Counted from the stretch's first letter, positions 1 to 11,465 are shown. The stretch: DNA of 64,000 nucleotides from Cordilura impudica (GCA_963682025.1 OY821522.1:30298701-30362700); one strand, 5' to 3'. Notes: generated by a model not told the origin, from the sequence alone. A program made the numbers and translations.

Positions 1-1815
1 CATCAATATAATTTCAGAAAACATCAATTGCATTTCAGAGACCATCAATATAATTTCAGAAAACATCAATTGTATTTCAGAAAACATCAATAGAATTTCA
101 GAAAACATGAACTGTATTTCAGAAAACATCAATAAAATTTCAGAAAACATCAATTGAATTTCAGAAAACATCAATATAATTTCAGAAAACATCAATTGTA
201 TTTCAGAAAACATCAATTGTATTTCAGTAACCATCAATATAATTTCAGAAAACATCATTTGAATTTCAGAAAACGTAAATAGAATTTCAGAAAACATCAA
301 TATAATTTCAGAAAACATCAATTCTATTTCAGAAACCATCAATATAACTTCAGAAAACATCATTTGAATTTCAGAAAACATAAATAGAATTTCAGAAAAC
401 ATCACTATAATTTCACAAAACATCATTCGAGTTTCAGAAAACATCAATTGAATTTCAGAAAGCATCAATAGAATTTCAGAAAACATCAATTGTATTTCAG
501 AAACCATCAATATAATTTCAGAAAACATAATTTGAATTTCAGAAAACATAAATAGAATTTCAGAAAACATCAATATAATTTTAGAAAACATCAATAGTAT
601 TTCAGAAACCATCAATATAATTTCAGAAAACATCATTTGCATTTCAGAAAACATAAATAGAATTTCAGAAAACATCAATAGAATTTCAGAAAACATGAAC
701 TGTATTTCAGAAAATATCAATAAAATTTCAGAAAACATCAATTGAATTTCAGAAAACATCAATATAATTTCAGCAAACATCAATTGTATTTCAGAAAACA
801 TCAATTGTATTTCAGAAAACATCATTTGAATTTCAGAAAACATAAATAGAATTTCAGAAAACATCAATTGTATTTCAGAAACCATCAATATAATTTCAGA
901 AAATATCATTTGTATTTCAGAAAACATAAATAGAATTTCAGAAAACATCAATATAATTTCAGACAACATCATTCGCGTTTCAGAAAACATCATTTGAATT
1001 TCAGAAAACATAAATAGAATTTCAGAAAACATCAATATAATTTCAGAAAACATCATTCGAGTTTCAGAAAACATCAATTGAATTTCAGAAAACATCAATA
1101 TAATTTCAGAAAACATCAATTGTATTTCAGAAAACATCAATTGTATTTCAGAAAACATCATTTGAATTTCAGAAAACATAAATAGAATTACAGAAAACAT
1201 CAATTGTATTTCAGAAACCATCAATATAATTTCAGAAAACATCATTTGAATTTCAGAAAACATGAATAAAATTTCAGAAAACATCAATATAATTTCAGAA
1301 AACATCATTCGAGTTTCAGAAAACATCATTTGAATTTCAGAAAACATAAATAGAATTTCAGAAACAATCAATATAATTTCAGAGAACATCATTCGAGTTT
1401 CAGAAAACATCAATTGAATTTCAGAAAACATCAATAGAATATCAGAAAACATCAATATAATTTCAGAAAACATCATTCGAGTTTCAGAAAACATCAATTG
1501 AATTTCAGAAAACATCAATAGAATTTCAGAAAACATCAATTGTATTTCAGAAAACATCAATTGTATTTCAGAAAACATCATCTGAATTTCAGAAAACATA
1601 AATAGAATTTCAGAAAACATCAATTGAATTTCAAAAAGCATTATTTGAATTACTGAGAACATTAATTGTATTTCAGAAAACATCAATATAATTTCAAAAA
1701 GCATCATTTGAATTGCTGAAAACATTAATTGTATTTTAGAAAACATCAATTGAATTTCAGAAAACATCAATTGCATTTCAGAAAACATCAATTGAATTTC
1801 AGAAAACAGCATAAT
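1..1815. repeat. 21-bp minisatellite array, about 86 units
   Basis: The unit is approximately ATCAATNNNATTTCAGAAAAC and keeps its 21-bp phase across the whole stretch, starting before the window edge. Most variation lies in the three bases after ATCAAT (ATA, TGT, TGA, AGA, TGC) and in ATCAAT versus ATAAAT, ATCATT or ATCATTCGAGTT variants. Variants recur in the same order, for example a CATTCGAG unit followed by CAATTGAA and CAATATAA units near 417, 1060, 1305, 1385 and 1465, so blocks of several units were duplicated together. Units become more diverged from about 1630 to 1815. In one forward frame each unit reads as the heptad I-N-x-I-S-E-N, but TGA units break the frame often. Confidence 0.95.
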
Positions 1816-1913
1816 CGACTTATCTTTTATGCACTGGAAAATATGATGTTGATGGTTTCTTTAATTATTAGATGTTTACACATTTCCCTTGTGATCGGAC
1901 TCACATGATTTTT

Positions 1914-2693
1914 TATACCCTATACCACTATGTGGTTTGGGTATAATGACTTTGTGCTGCTGTTTGTAACAACCAAAAATATTTGACCTAGACCCATCTT
2001 TAATTATACCGATCGAATCAGAATCACTATCTGATTCGATTTAATGATGTCCGTCCGTCCGTCCGTCCGTCTGTGTGTCCATGTAAAGCTTGTAATCAAA
2101 CTGCAGGTCGCAAATATGAATATATTTTGATGAAATTTGGTATATAAGCTTTTATCGGCCATGGAATGAGCGGTATTGAAATTGGTGAGAATCGGTCCAT
2201 GTTCAGACCTAGCCCCCATACAAATTACCCCTATGAAATCGACATAAATTGCCATAAGATCCAAATTGTCATATAGATCTTACTCAAATTGGGTTTGTAT
2301 GCGTTCATTACATCCATTAATGAGTAGTCCAAAAATGATCCCTTTGGCCCTATATAGACTGCTTCCCGATCTTCACTTAAATCTATTAAAAACAAAAATA
2401 ATGCACTGATTCTTCTCAAATTTTGTTTGTATGTCTTTTTGCAAAATACAAGAGACTTTACCAAACATGATCAGGATTGGTCCATTTTTGGACCTAGTCC
2501 CCATATAGATATAGATCCGATATGAACTTTTTCATATCTGTAGCCAAAAAAATTAATAAAAATACCACTCAAATTTGGTTTTTGCTTATTTTCTATGTCC
2601 AGTTAGTTGGGCCTAAGAGATAGGGTTTCTAAACGCATGGTATAGGGTATCGTATAGTCGGTCTAGACCGACTATAATTTTCTTACTTGTTTT
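1914..2693 (+). mobile_element. Family A terminal-hairpin element, copy 1
   Basis: This is the reference copy of a ~780-bp dispersed repeat found nine times in the window. It opens with a hairpin (TATACCC, then CCACTATGTGG, then GGGTATA) and has a CCGTCCGTCCGTCTGTGTGTCC core. It closes with a 16-bp palindrome GTCGGTCTAGACCGAC followed by TATAATTTTCTTACTTGTTTT. No target duplication is evident. Reverse-strand open frames are maintained only by chance, since differences between copies change amino acids freely. It is a non-autonomous element; its superfamily is not settled from sequence alone. Confidence 0.85.
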
Positions 2694-2780
2694 ATTGTTC
2701 AAATATATACAAAAAACCAAACTTACTATGTACAAACCAAAACCTTTACTTATTGCTGTTTACTAGAACAAACATATTTT

Positions 2781-3550
2781 TATACCCTATACCACTATGT
2801 GGTTTGGGTATAATGACTTTGTGCTGCTGTTTGTAACAACCAAAAATATTTGACCTAGACCCATCTTTAATTATACCGATCGAATCAGAATCACTTTCTG
2901 AGTTGATTTAACAATGTCCGTCCGTCCGTCCGTCCGTCCGTCTGTGTGTCCATGTAAACCTTGTAATCAAACTGCAGGTCGCAAATATGAACATATTTTG
3001 ATGAAATTTGGTATATAAGCTTTTATCGGCCATGGGATGAACGCTATTGAAATTGGTGAGAATCGATCCATGTTCAGACCTAGCCCCCATACAAATTACC
3101 CCTATGAAATCGACATAAATTGCCATAAGATCCAAATTGTCAAATTGGGTTTGTATGCACTCATTACATCCATCCATGAGTAGTCCAAAAATGATCCCTT
3201 TGGCCCCATATAGAGCTGCTTCCCGATCTTCATTTTAATCTGTTAAAAAACAAAAATATTGCACTGATTCTTCTCAAATTTTGTTTGTATATATTTTGCA
3301 AAATACAAGAGACTTTACCAAACATGATCAGGATCGGTCCATTTTTGGACCTAGTCCCCGTATGGATATAGCATCCGATATGAACTTTTTCATATCTGCA
3401 GCCAAAAAAATTAATAAAAATCCCACTCAAATTTGGTTTTTGCTTATTTTCTATGTCCAGTTAGTTTGGCATAAGAGATAGGGTTTCTAAACGCATGGTA
3501 TAGGGTATCGTATAGTCGGTCTAGACCGACTATAATTTTCTTACTTGTTT
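2781..3550 (+). mobile_element. Family A element, copy 2
   Basis: It starts at TATACCCTATACCAC and ends at the GTCGGTCTAGACCGAC palindrome plus CTTACTTGTTT. It lacks about 15 bases near 3140 (the ATATAGATCTTACTC segment present in copy 1). It belongs to the subfamily without the GACAACTCTTAGTCATAGG insert. Copy 1 lies only ~90 bp upstream in the same orientation, so the pair may come from a local duplication. Confidence 0.85.
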
Positions 3551-3604
3551 ATTGTTCACATATACACAAAAACCAAACTTACTGTATACAAATCTAATGC
3601 TACC

Positions 3605-3765
3605 TACACACCAGGCAACGGTTGCTTCAACACAGCCATGTTGAATCAACCGTTGCCTGATGTATAGCTGTGTTGCCCATGATTTTCGTGTTGTATCAAC
3701 CGTTGCCAGAAATATCAAAAAGTTTCGATTTTATTGGTTGGTTGAGGCAACTGTTGCTATGTGTG
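3605..3765. repeat. Hairpin cluster built from CAACCGTTGCC motifs
   Basis: CAGGCAACGGTTG at about 3613 pairs with CAACCGTTGCCTG at about 3648, forming a near-perfect stem with arms of about 20 bp around CAACACAGCCATGTTG. A further CAACCGTTGCC occurs near 3699 and a diverged GGCAACTGTTG near 3748. The arrangement looks like the terminal region of a DNA transposon. The core AACGG resembles a Myb/SANT-type recognition sequence, and a MADF-type relic follows directly. Confidence 0.6.
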
Positions 3766-3864
3766 TATCATTGTTTACTGCACTTACTTCTTCAGTTCGT
3801 CGAAAACAAGCGAATAGGAAGGTTCGTGCGAAGTAACATTAAGCGGAAAAAAGAAAACAAGAAA

Positions 3865-4060
3865 ATGGCTATTGCAAATAAAGAAAATTATGTTAAATTT
3901 ATTAACGAATATAAAAATTTGAGAGAGCTATGGGATGTATCTTCTGAAAAAAATAAAAATAAAGATCTAAGAAAAAATTAATAAAGAATATAATAACATT
4001 GATGAAAATGCTACAGTGGATACACGGTGGAAAACAGAATCAAAAACATGTAAAATTTAA
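3865..4060 (+). pseudogene. MADF-like domain fragment
   Basis: From the ATG at 3865 the frame reads the pattern of the first MADF helices: a lysine-rich start, then FINEYKNLRELWDVSSE, similar to the F-I-x-x-Y-x-x-x-x-x-L-W core of the family. The frame stops at 3981. The next frame continues with residues resembling the second part of the domain (KEYNNIDENATVDTRWK), so a one-base frameshift is likely near 3975. MADF proteins are Myb/SANT-related DNA binders, known as host regulators and as the second protein of PIF/Harbinger transposons. The adjacent hairpin cluster favours a transposon origin. Only about 60 codons remain, so this is a relic. Confidence 0.5.
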
Positions 4061-4084
4061 TTTTTCTTTTCTTCCGCATTCAAT

Positions 4085-4450
4085 TTTTCTTTGTCACGCA
4101 CAGTCATGATGGTCACGCACAGTGACGGAGAGATCTAAAAAGAATTTCCCTCATTCAATCAATCTGAAACTTGATCGATACACTTGCTGCAAAGTAAGAT
4201 TAACTTCGACATAGTCACGCACAGTCACGCATAGTCGCGCACAGTCACGGAGTGATTTAAAACCCGTTTCCCCTTATCCGATCGATCAGAAGCTTGGTCG
4301 ATAGATTTGCTGTAAAAAAGATTAACTTTGACATAGTCACGCACAGTCACGCATAGTCACGCGATCTAAAACTTTGTCCATTGACTTATTGTGACCAAAG
4401 ATTAATTTTAAAATAGCCACGCAAAGTCACGCTCAGTCACGGAGAGATTC
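4085..4450. repeat. Three-copy ~122-bp satellite with GTCACGCACA subrepeats
   Basis: Two full units and one diverged unit start near 4092, 4214 and 4336. Each begins with one to four direct copies of a ~10-bp subrepeat (GTCACGCACA or GTCACGCATA). It then runs through GGAGAGATCTAAAA, a TTTCCC tract, a GATCGATCAGAAGCTTGGTCGAT segment and a purine-rich AAGATTAACTT tract ending in GACATAG. It contains no coding frame. Confidence 0.8.
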
Positions 4451-4607
4451 AAAAATCATATGCATAAGGAAAGAAAGAGTTTTAATAAAAACTTTGTTTT
4501 TATGGGTTAGATTATTATATTAAAAGTTTACGTTTTGAACCACTTGAATTTTAAATAAACAAAATAATTCTAGATAATTCAAATCAATATTTTAGTATGG
4601 TATTTTT

Positions 4608-5403
4608 TATACCCTATACCACTATGTGGTTTGGGTATAATGACTTTGTGCTGCTGTTTGTAACAACCAAAAATATTTGACCTAGACCCATCTTTAATTA
4701 TACCGATCGAATCAGAATCACTTTCTGAGTTGATTTAACAATGTCCGTCCGTCCGTCCGTCCGTCCGTCCGTCCGTCTGTGTGTCCATGTAAAGCTTGTA
4801 ATCAAACTGCAGGTCGCAAATATGAATATATTTTTATGAAATTTGGTATATAAGCTTTTATCGGCCATGGGATGAACGCTATTGAAACTGGTGAGAATCG
4901 GTCCATGTTCAGACCTAGCCCCCATACAAATTACCCATATGAAATCGACATAAATTGCCATAAGATCCAAATTGTCATATAGATCTTACTCAAATTGGGT
5001 TTGTATGCGTTCATTACATCCATTAATGAGTAGTTCAAAAATGATCCCTTTGACCCCATACAGAGCTGCTTCCCGATCTTCACTTAAATCTATTAAAAAA
5101 CAAAAATATTGCACTGATTCTTCTCAAATTTTGTTTGTATATATTTTTGCAAAATACAAGAGACTTTACCAAACATGATCAGGATCGGTCCATTTTTGGA
5201 CCAAGTCCCTATATAGATATAGCATCCGATATGAACTTTTTCATATCTGCAGCCAAAAAAATTAATAAAAATGCCACTCAAATTCGGTTTTTGCTTATTT
5301 TCTATGTCCAGTTAGTTGGGCCTATGAGATAGGGTTTCTAAACGCATGGTATAGGGTATCATATAGTCGGTCTAGACCGACTATAATTTTCTTACTTGTT
5401 TTA
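4608..5403 (+). mobile_element. Family A element, copy 3
   Basis: Full-length copy of the subfamily lacking the GACAACTCTTAGTCATAGG insert. The CCGT microsatellite core is expanded to about six units near 4743-4768. The terminal palindrome GTCGGTCTAGACCGAC is intact near 5367. It sits six bases from copy 4 in the same orientation. Confidence 0.85.
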
Positions 5404-5409
5404 TATTGT

Positions 5410-6210
5410 TATACCCTATACCACTATGTGGTTTGGGTATAATGACTTTGTGCTGCTGTTTGTAACTACCAAAAATATTTGACCTAGACCCATCTTTAAT
5501 TATACCGATCGAATCAGAATCACTATCTGATTCGATTTAACGATGGCCGTCCGTCCGTCCGTCCGTCCGTCTGTGTGTCCATGTAAAGCTTGTAATCAAA
5601 CTGCAGGTCGCAAATATGAATATATGTCGATGAAATATGGTATATAAGCTTTTATCGGCCATAGGATGAACGCTATTGAAATTGGTGGGAATCGGTCCAT
5701 GTTCAGACCTAGCCCCCATGCAAATGACCCCTATGAAATCGACATAAATTGCCATAAGATCCAAATTGTCGTATAGATCTTATTCAAACTGGGTTTGTAT
5801 GCGTTTATTACATCCATTAATGAGTAGTCCAAAAATGATCCCTATGGGACAACTCTTAGTCATAGGCCCCATATAGAGCTGCTTCCCGATCTTCACTTAA
5901 ATCTATCAAAAAACAAAAATATTGCATTGATTCTTCTCAAATTTGGTTTGTATATATTTTTGCAAAATACAAGAGACTTTACCAAACATGATCAGGATCG
6001 GTCCATTTTTGGACTTAGTCCCCATATAGATATAGCATCCGTTATGGACTTTTTCATATCTGCAGCCAAAAAAATTAATAAAGATCCCACTAAAATTTAG
6101 TTTATGCTTATTTTCTATATCCAGTTAGTTCGGCCTAAGAGATAGGGTCTCTAAACGCATGGTATAGGGTATCGTATATTTAGACCGACTATAATTTTCT
6201 TACTTATTTT
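5410..6210 (+). mobile_element. Family A element, copy 4 (insert-bearing subfamily)
   Basis: It starts at TATACCC at 5410. Unlike copies 1 to 3 and 5 it carries the extra segment GACAACTCTTAGTCATAGG near 5848, shared with copies 6, 7 and 9. Its 3' palindrome is damaged: only TTTAGACCGAC remains near 6178 instead of the full GTCGGTCTAGACCGAC. Confidence 0.8.
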
Positions 6211-6740
6211 CTATTTATTTAGATTGTAAACGAGTGGCATCTCTGTCAAAATAAGCGAAAAACACAAAGAATAGAAAAAAACAAATTACTTCGTGTTTGA
6301 CAGGATGATTTTATCTTTATGATTAATATCTTTATTTTTTTTACTAATATTTCTGTTTATTTATTTGAAAATGAAATAATGAATTGAATATGGTTATTTC
6401 CGCCAGAAAGTCAACCGAGGGTGAAAAAAAAAATGTCAAGAAACATTAAAATTGTTTGATTACGATTCTTAAGAAATGTCAAAATTTTAAGAAAAAAAAC
6501 CTTTTTATAGCTCACCTAAGTTTTTTTCATGAGAAAATTGGCCTTAAAACAGAAAAAACCTATTTTTACTCTAAGCGACTTCAAAATGCATTTTTCTCTT
6601 TAGTAGTTTTTTTACGTAAACGTACATGTATTGTTTGCACTTTTGTTTTAAAATTTCTCTATGAACATCAAATGAATACAAACAAAAGGGAAAAGAACAA
6701 AGCAAAGCCCGATTAGCGGTAAATTTTTATTTTGTTTGCA
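6211..6740. other. AT-rich spacer without a recognised gene
   Basis: Homopolymer-rich sequence. An 86-codon open frame at 6456-6716 has no recognisable domain and poor composition. The stretch may include the undetected left end of the transposon that follows. Confidence 0.5.
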
Positions 6741-6753
6741 TCGATCTTTTAAT

Positions 6754-6922
6754 CGTACGTTCGCGACCAAAAAACAGCATTTGTTCTGATTACTCCGCGT
6801 TGAATGCAAATAAGTGATTGTAAATCAAGTTTAACGCCTCTAATCTAAAACAAAAGTAACTCTGCTTAAAAAGATCGCCAAACATTTTATTTTGATTTTC
6901 AAAGATTCGTACGTTCGCGACC
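6754..6922 (+). promoter_or_regulatory. Left pair of CGTACGTTCGCGACC repeats
   Basis: Exact copies at 6754-6768 and 6908-6922, 154 bp apart and upstream of the transposase start at 6988. Three CpG dinucleotides per copy stand out in AT-rich DNA. The likely role, by analogy with subterminal repeats of other transposons, is transposase binding; this is inference. Confidence 0.65.
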
Positions 6923-6987
6923 GTAAGTAAAACCTATAACCGAAATAAATCTTTTTATTATTTTAACATGTGTATATATTTATGTAG

Positions 6988-8699
6988 ATGGGTAAAACAT
7001 GTGCGCAAATGGAAAACCATAAGACTTATTTAAATAAAATCAAAAGTGATGCATCAAGACACAAAGAATATCGTCAAAAGGCAGTTGAGAGAATGAAGAA
7101 ACGCCGCGCAGAGCTATCGAAATTGCCAAAAAAAAAAATAAAGCTACAGCTGCAGGTTGAAGAACGTTTAAGGCTGAAAAAATATCGCGAAAAAAAGAAA
7201 AACCAGCCTAAACCACAACTTCAATCTTATAATAGCAAACAAACTTTGGGAAAAGCTATTAAAAAGGCAGAAAACGCATTGCCAAAAGACTTGACGAAAA
7301 AAGTTGAAATTATTTCTGCATTGTATAAAAAGTATGTTGAATCGTCAAATGCCTCTAAAAATACAATTCAAGGTAGCTTGGAATGGCAAACAAAATTAAA
7401 ATTTGCTGCAGACTTTTACTTAAGTGAAGACATCAGCGTTCAATCTGCAAACAAAAAGGATACAGTAATCGTTGACAAGGAAATTGTCAGCAAGCGCTTT
7501 ATGATTTTAACCGTATCAGAAGCTTATGAGACTTACAAAAAGAAAGTGAAAGAGGAAAGTGTCAGTAAAACAGTTTTTTTCGAATGCCGACCAAAGAATG
7601 TGCAACTCTGTAGCAAAATGCCTCACAACATGTGTGTGTGCATTTATCATGCCAATTTCAGTTTTTTGTTGCAGGGCTGCGCAAAACTTGTTCAATTTTT
7701 CCCCAAAAGTTTCGAAGGTTTTTTGGAATCAGCTTGTTGCAATATCAATGACGAAAACTGTATGGCAAACTGTTGCGATAATTGTACAAAAGATGTTTTG
7801 AATGATATTGTTCCTGTGAAATACTTGTCGAAAATGGAAGACAACGTGAAATGGGAGCATTGGAGGAAGGTAGACGATCGTATAGTCTTAATTTCTACTG
7901 TTGCTCCGTTGTCAGACTTAATACATGAGATTGAAGTTCAGCTTCCACTTTTCAAACATCACTTTTTCGCAAAGCGAGCCCAACAAAACTATTTTGAAGC
8001 CATAAAAAAAAATATAAAGCCCGGAATACTTATTTTGCAAATAGATTTTGCTGAAAATTATAGACTGATCTGCCAAAATGAAGTGCAAAGTGCGCACTTT
8101 AATTACAAGCAAGTTTCGATTTTCACTTGTGTAGCTTGGATGTTTGATGAAACTAAATCATTTGCAATAATAAGCGATAGTTTACAGCACAGCAAAATCG
8201 ATGTTTATGTCTTCATAACCAAGCTTGTTGAGGATTTAAAAAACCATTATGGCAATTTTGAAGAATATTTTTCTTCTCGGACGGAAGTAGCTGTCAGTTT
8301 AAAAATAAATTCATTATTAGGAGCTTACCCGATTTGTTGAATCAATTCGGTTGCAAAACGATTGAGTGGAATTACTTTGCGACATCGCATGGCAAGGGTG
8401 CAGTCGATGGCATTGGAGCGATTGTCAAAAGAAAAATTTGGCAAATCACAAAAACGAAAAATATTATTTTAAACGATGCGATTGCGTTTTTCAACTGCGC
8501 ACAAAAACACATTACTGGAATTCAAATAGTTTATGTTGGTCTTGATACAATAAATGAGATTTCCCCGACTTTAACTGAAAAGTGGAAGGATATCCCAAAT
8601 ATTCCAGATATTAGGAAGTTTCATTCAATTACTTTTGATACAGATTTAAAATTAAAAGTAGCTATAACGGCCTATTCGTCGAAGAAAAATATTTCGTAA
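6988..8699 (+). pseudogene. DDE-type transposase, frameshifted at the second catalytic box
   Basis: The protein resembles a transposase-like family seen in Hydra, aphids and other invertebrates. From the ATG at 6988 come a basic, Lys/Arg-rich helical N-terminus (residues 1-75) and a middle region with a Cys/His cluster (PHNMCVCIYH, later CMANCCDNC). The DFAENY box near residue 353 carries the probable first catalytic Asp. This frame stops at 8340. A one-base shift at about 8265-8280 moves the conserved SDG...QFKN box, with the probable second Asp, into another frame. That frame continues through the signature ATSHGKGAVDGIG near 8384 and stops at 8699. The ~570-residue total is near family length, so the gene is otherwise complete. 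Family assignment is from motif memory; no superfamily name is given. Confidence 0.75.
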
Positions 8700-8729
8700 A
8701 ATTTTTGACTCACACTATATGTATGTATT

Positions 8730-9513
8730 TATACCCTATACGACTATGTGGTTTGGGTATAATGACTTTGCGCTGCTGTTTGTAACAACCAAAAATATTT
8801 GACCTAGACCCATCTTTAATTATACCGATCGAATCAGAATCACTTTCTGAGTTGATTTAACAATGTCCGTCCGTCCGTCCGTCCGTCTGTGTGTCCATGT
8901 AAAGCTTGTAATCAAACTGCAGGTCGCAAATATGAATATATTTTGATGAAATTTGGTATATAAGCTTTTGTCGGCCATGGGATGAACGCTATTGAAATTG
9001 GTGAGAATCGGTCCATGTTCGGACCTAGCCCCCATACAAATTACCCATATGAAATCGACATAAATTGCCATAAGATCCAAATTGTCATATAGATCTTACT
9101 CAAATTGGGTTTGTATGCGTTCATTACATCCACTAATGAGTAGTTCAAAAATGATCCCTTTGACCCCATATAGACCTGCTTCCCGATCTTCAGTTAAATC
9201 TATTAAAAAACAAAATTATTGCACTGATTGTTCTCAAAGTTTGTTTGTACATATTTTTGCAAAATACAAGAGACTTTACCAAATATGATCAGGATCGGTC
9301 CATTTTTGGACCTAGCCCCTTTATAGATATAGCATCCGATATGAACTTTTTTATATCTGCAGCCAAAAAAATTAATAAAAATCCCACTCAAATTTGGTTT
9401 TTGCTTATTTTCTATGTCCAGTTAGTTGGGCCTAAGAGATAGGGTTTCTAAACGCATGGTATAGGGTATCGTATAGTCGGTCTAGACCGACTATAATTTT
9501 CTTACTTGTTTTT
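8730..9513 (+). mobile_element. Family A element, copy 5
   Basis: Full-length member of the insert-lacking subfamily. Its first hairpin has one change (CGACTATGTGG instead of CCACTATGTGG). It begins 30 bp after the stop codon of the transposase relic, inside the larger transposon, so it inserted after that element was in place. Confidence 0.85.
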
Positions 9514-9980
9514 AATCATTCCTTTTTTATATTCATAAATTAAGACTGTTAATTCATATAAGAAGTTTTTTTTGGTTGTGAACAATATTTTATAAGATTT
9601 CTTACTTGGAGAAAACGCTTTTCTTACTTTTTATGGTTATGTTACTTAGTTTAAACTGTTGAATAAAAAGAGTTTATTTTGTTTTTTCTGTAATATTTGT
9701 TTATCATGGGTGTGTCTATGTTGGCAGATCAAAAAAGAGTCCAAATTGTATTTTATGAGCTCTGCATTCATTTAAAACGTATCTTTAGCTACGCAGAAAA
9801 ATTGCTTTTCTACGAGCATTCGAGATTTTCACGAAATTTGCAATTTTAGATTTTTAGTACGATTTTTGGGTAAACTTGGTGGATTTCACCAAAACTAACC
9901 CCAGATTTAAGTTTAGAAGGCCAAAATCAATATGGAACGTCTCATCAAGTACCGAAAGTATTAAAAAAAAATTATGGAAA
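9514..9980. other. Transposon 3' non-coding region
   Basis: AT-rich sequence between the inserted family A copy and the right-hand 15-mer cluster. No gene is recognised; short open frames on both strands around 9854-10058 overlap each other and have no domain. Confidence 0.5.
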
Positions 9981-9983
9981 AAT

Positions 9984-10364
9984 CGTACGTTCACGACCGT
10001 ACGTTCGCGACCGAGACTTTTGCGAATAAAAAAAAACAATAAATATATTTCAACCTAACAAAAGCTTGACGAAAGCTACATTTTTCTACTTTGAAATAAA
10101 TGTAACGGCTTCGAAATATTTTATTCCAATTCGCAGATTTTTGTAGTTTGCTACATAAAGACAAGACCGACTTCCATTTAGCGTACGTTCGCGACCACAT
10201 GTGTTTTGCAAATATTTTGAAAACTAAAAGTCAGCAGATTCCACCAATTACATTTAACAAAGACCTAACAAAATGCTATTGAAACATATTTTGAAGTATA
10301 AAAAAAAGTATATATTTCTTTGTTTTTTATGCTTCTAAAGCGTACGAACCGTACGTTCGCGACC
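9984..10364 (+). promoter_or_regulatory. Right cluster of four CGTACGTTCGCGACC repeats
   Basis: Copies lie at 9984-9998 (one mismatch, TTCACGACC), 9998-10012, 10182-10196 and 10350-10364. The first two are fused head to tail, sharing one base. A half-copy CGTACGAAC precedes the last one. All are in the same orientation as the left pair. Confidence 0.65.
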
Positions 10365-10676
10365 ACGGTAATGCCCATATGCTATTTAATTTTTTTATTT
10401 ATATAAAAAAGTTTTTTAATAGAAGCAAAATATTTTCACTATTTTATGATTTTTATTTATGTATGACGACGACATTTCAACCTAAAAATTTAAGTTTTTA
10501 TCGATTGAATAAACAACACAAAAATGGTTGTCGTTTAGATTACAGCAACAGCTGACTTTAACAATAGCGAATATCGTTTAAAAATTTTACTGATAATTTT
10601 GCTATTTTCTTTTTTAACGATTCGACTATCGTTAAAAGAAGTTACTGAAAAGCTATTATGCCAATGCCAATATTTT

Positions 10677-11465
10677 TATGCCCTATACCACTATGTGGTT
10701 TGGGTATAATGACTTTGTGCTCCTGTTTGTAACTACCAAAAATATTTGACCTAGACCCATCTCTTATTATACCGATCGAATCAGAATCACTATCTGATTC
10801 GATTTAACGATGTCTGTCCGTCCGTCCGTCTGTGTGTCCATGTAAAGTTTTTAATCAAACTGCAGGTCGCAAATTTGAATATATTTTGATGAAATTTGGT
10901 ATATAAGCTTTTATCAGTCATAGGATGAACGCTATTGAAGAATCGGTCCATGTTCAGACCTAGCCCCCATACAAATGACCCCTATGAATACGACATAAAT
11001 TGCCATAAGATCCAAATTATTACATAAATCTTAGTCAAATTGGGTTTGCATGTATTTATTACATCCATTAACCAGTTATCCAAAAATGATCCCTATTGGA
11101 CAATTCTTAGTCATAGGCCCCATATAGAGCTGCTTCCCGATCTTCACTTAAATCTATCGAAAAACAAAAATATTGCACTGATTCTTCTCAAATTTTGTTT
11201 GTATATATTTTTGCAAAATACAAGAGACTTTACCAAACATGGTCAGGATCGGTCCATTTTTGGGCCTAGTCCCAATATAGATATAGCATCCGATATGAAC
11301 TTTTTCATATCTGCTGCCAAAAAGATTAATAAAAATCCCACTCAGATTTGGTTTAAGCTTATTTTCTGTATCGAGTTAGTTGGGCCTGAGAGATAGGGTC
11401 TCTTAACGCATGGTATAGGGTATCGTATAGTCGGTCTAGACCGACTATAATTTTCTTACTTGTTT
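10677..11465 (+). mobile_element. Family A element, copy 6 (insert-bearing subfamily)
   Basis: The first hairpin is slightly decayed (TATGCCCTATACC). The GGACAATTCTTAGTCATAGG segment is present near 11098. The CCGT core is short (about three units). The terminal palindrome is intact near 11426. Confidence 0.85.

Larger units (their letters stand above)
6740..10370 (+). mobile_element. Unclassified DNA transposon with CGTACGTTCGCGACC subterminal repeats
   Basis: Outer limits are approximate, set by the first and last copies of a 15-base CpG-rich motif found only here: two copies before the transposase gene and four after it, all on the same strand. The gene between them is a DDE-type transposase relic. 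A family A element at 8730-9513 has landed just after the gene. I could not find terminal inverted repeats or target duplications, so the true ends lie somewhere in 6211-6754 and 10364-10676. Confidence 0.6.

Noticed and set aside
1..1815. CRISPR-like array
   Set aside because: The period is a uniform 21 bp with no unique spacers, in a eukaryotic genome; it is a minisatellite.
2004..2264. Recurrent 60-97-codon reverse-strand open frames (DLMAIYVDF...RRTDGRTD) in every family A copy as a conserved small protein
   Set aside because: The frame recurs because the DNA repeat recurs. Differences between copies (for example Gly/Trp, Asn/Ser, Gln/Lys, Ile/Thr) are mostly amino-acid changing, frames on both strands are equally open, and the TDGRTDG end is the CCGT microsatellite.
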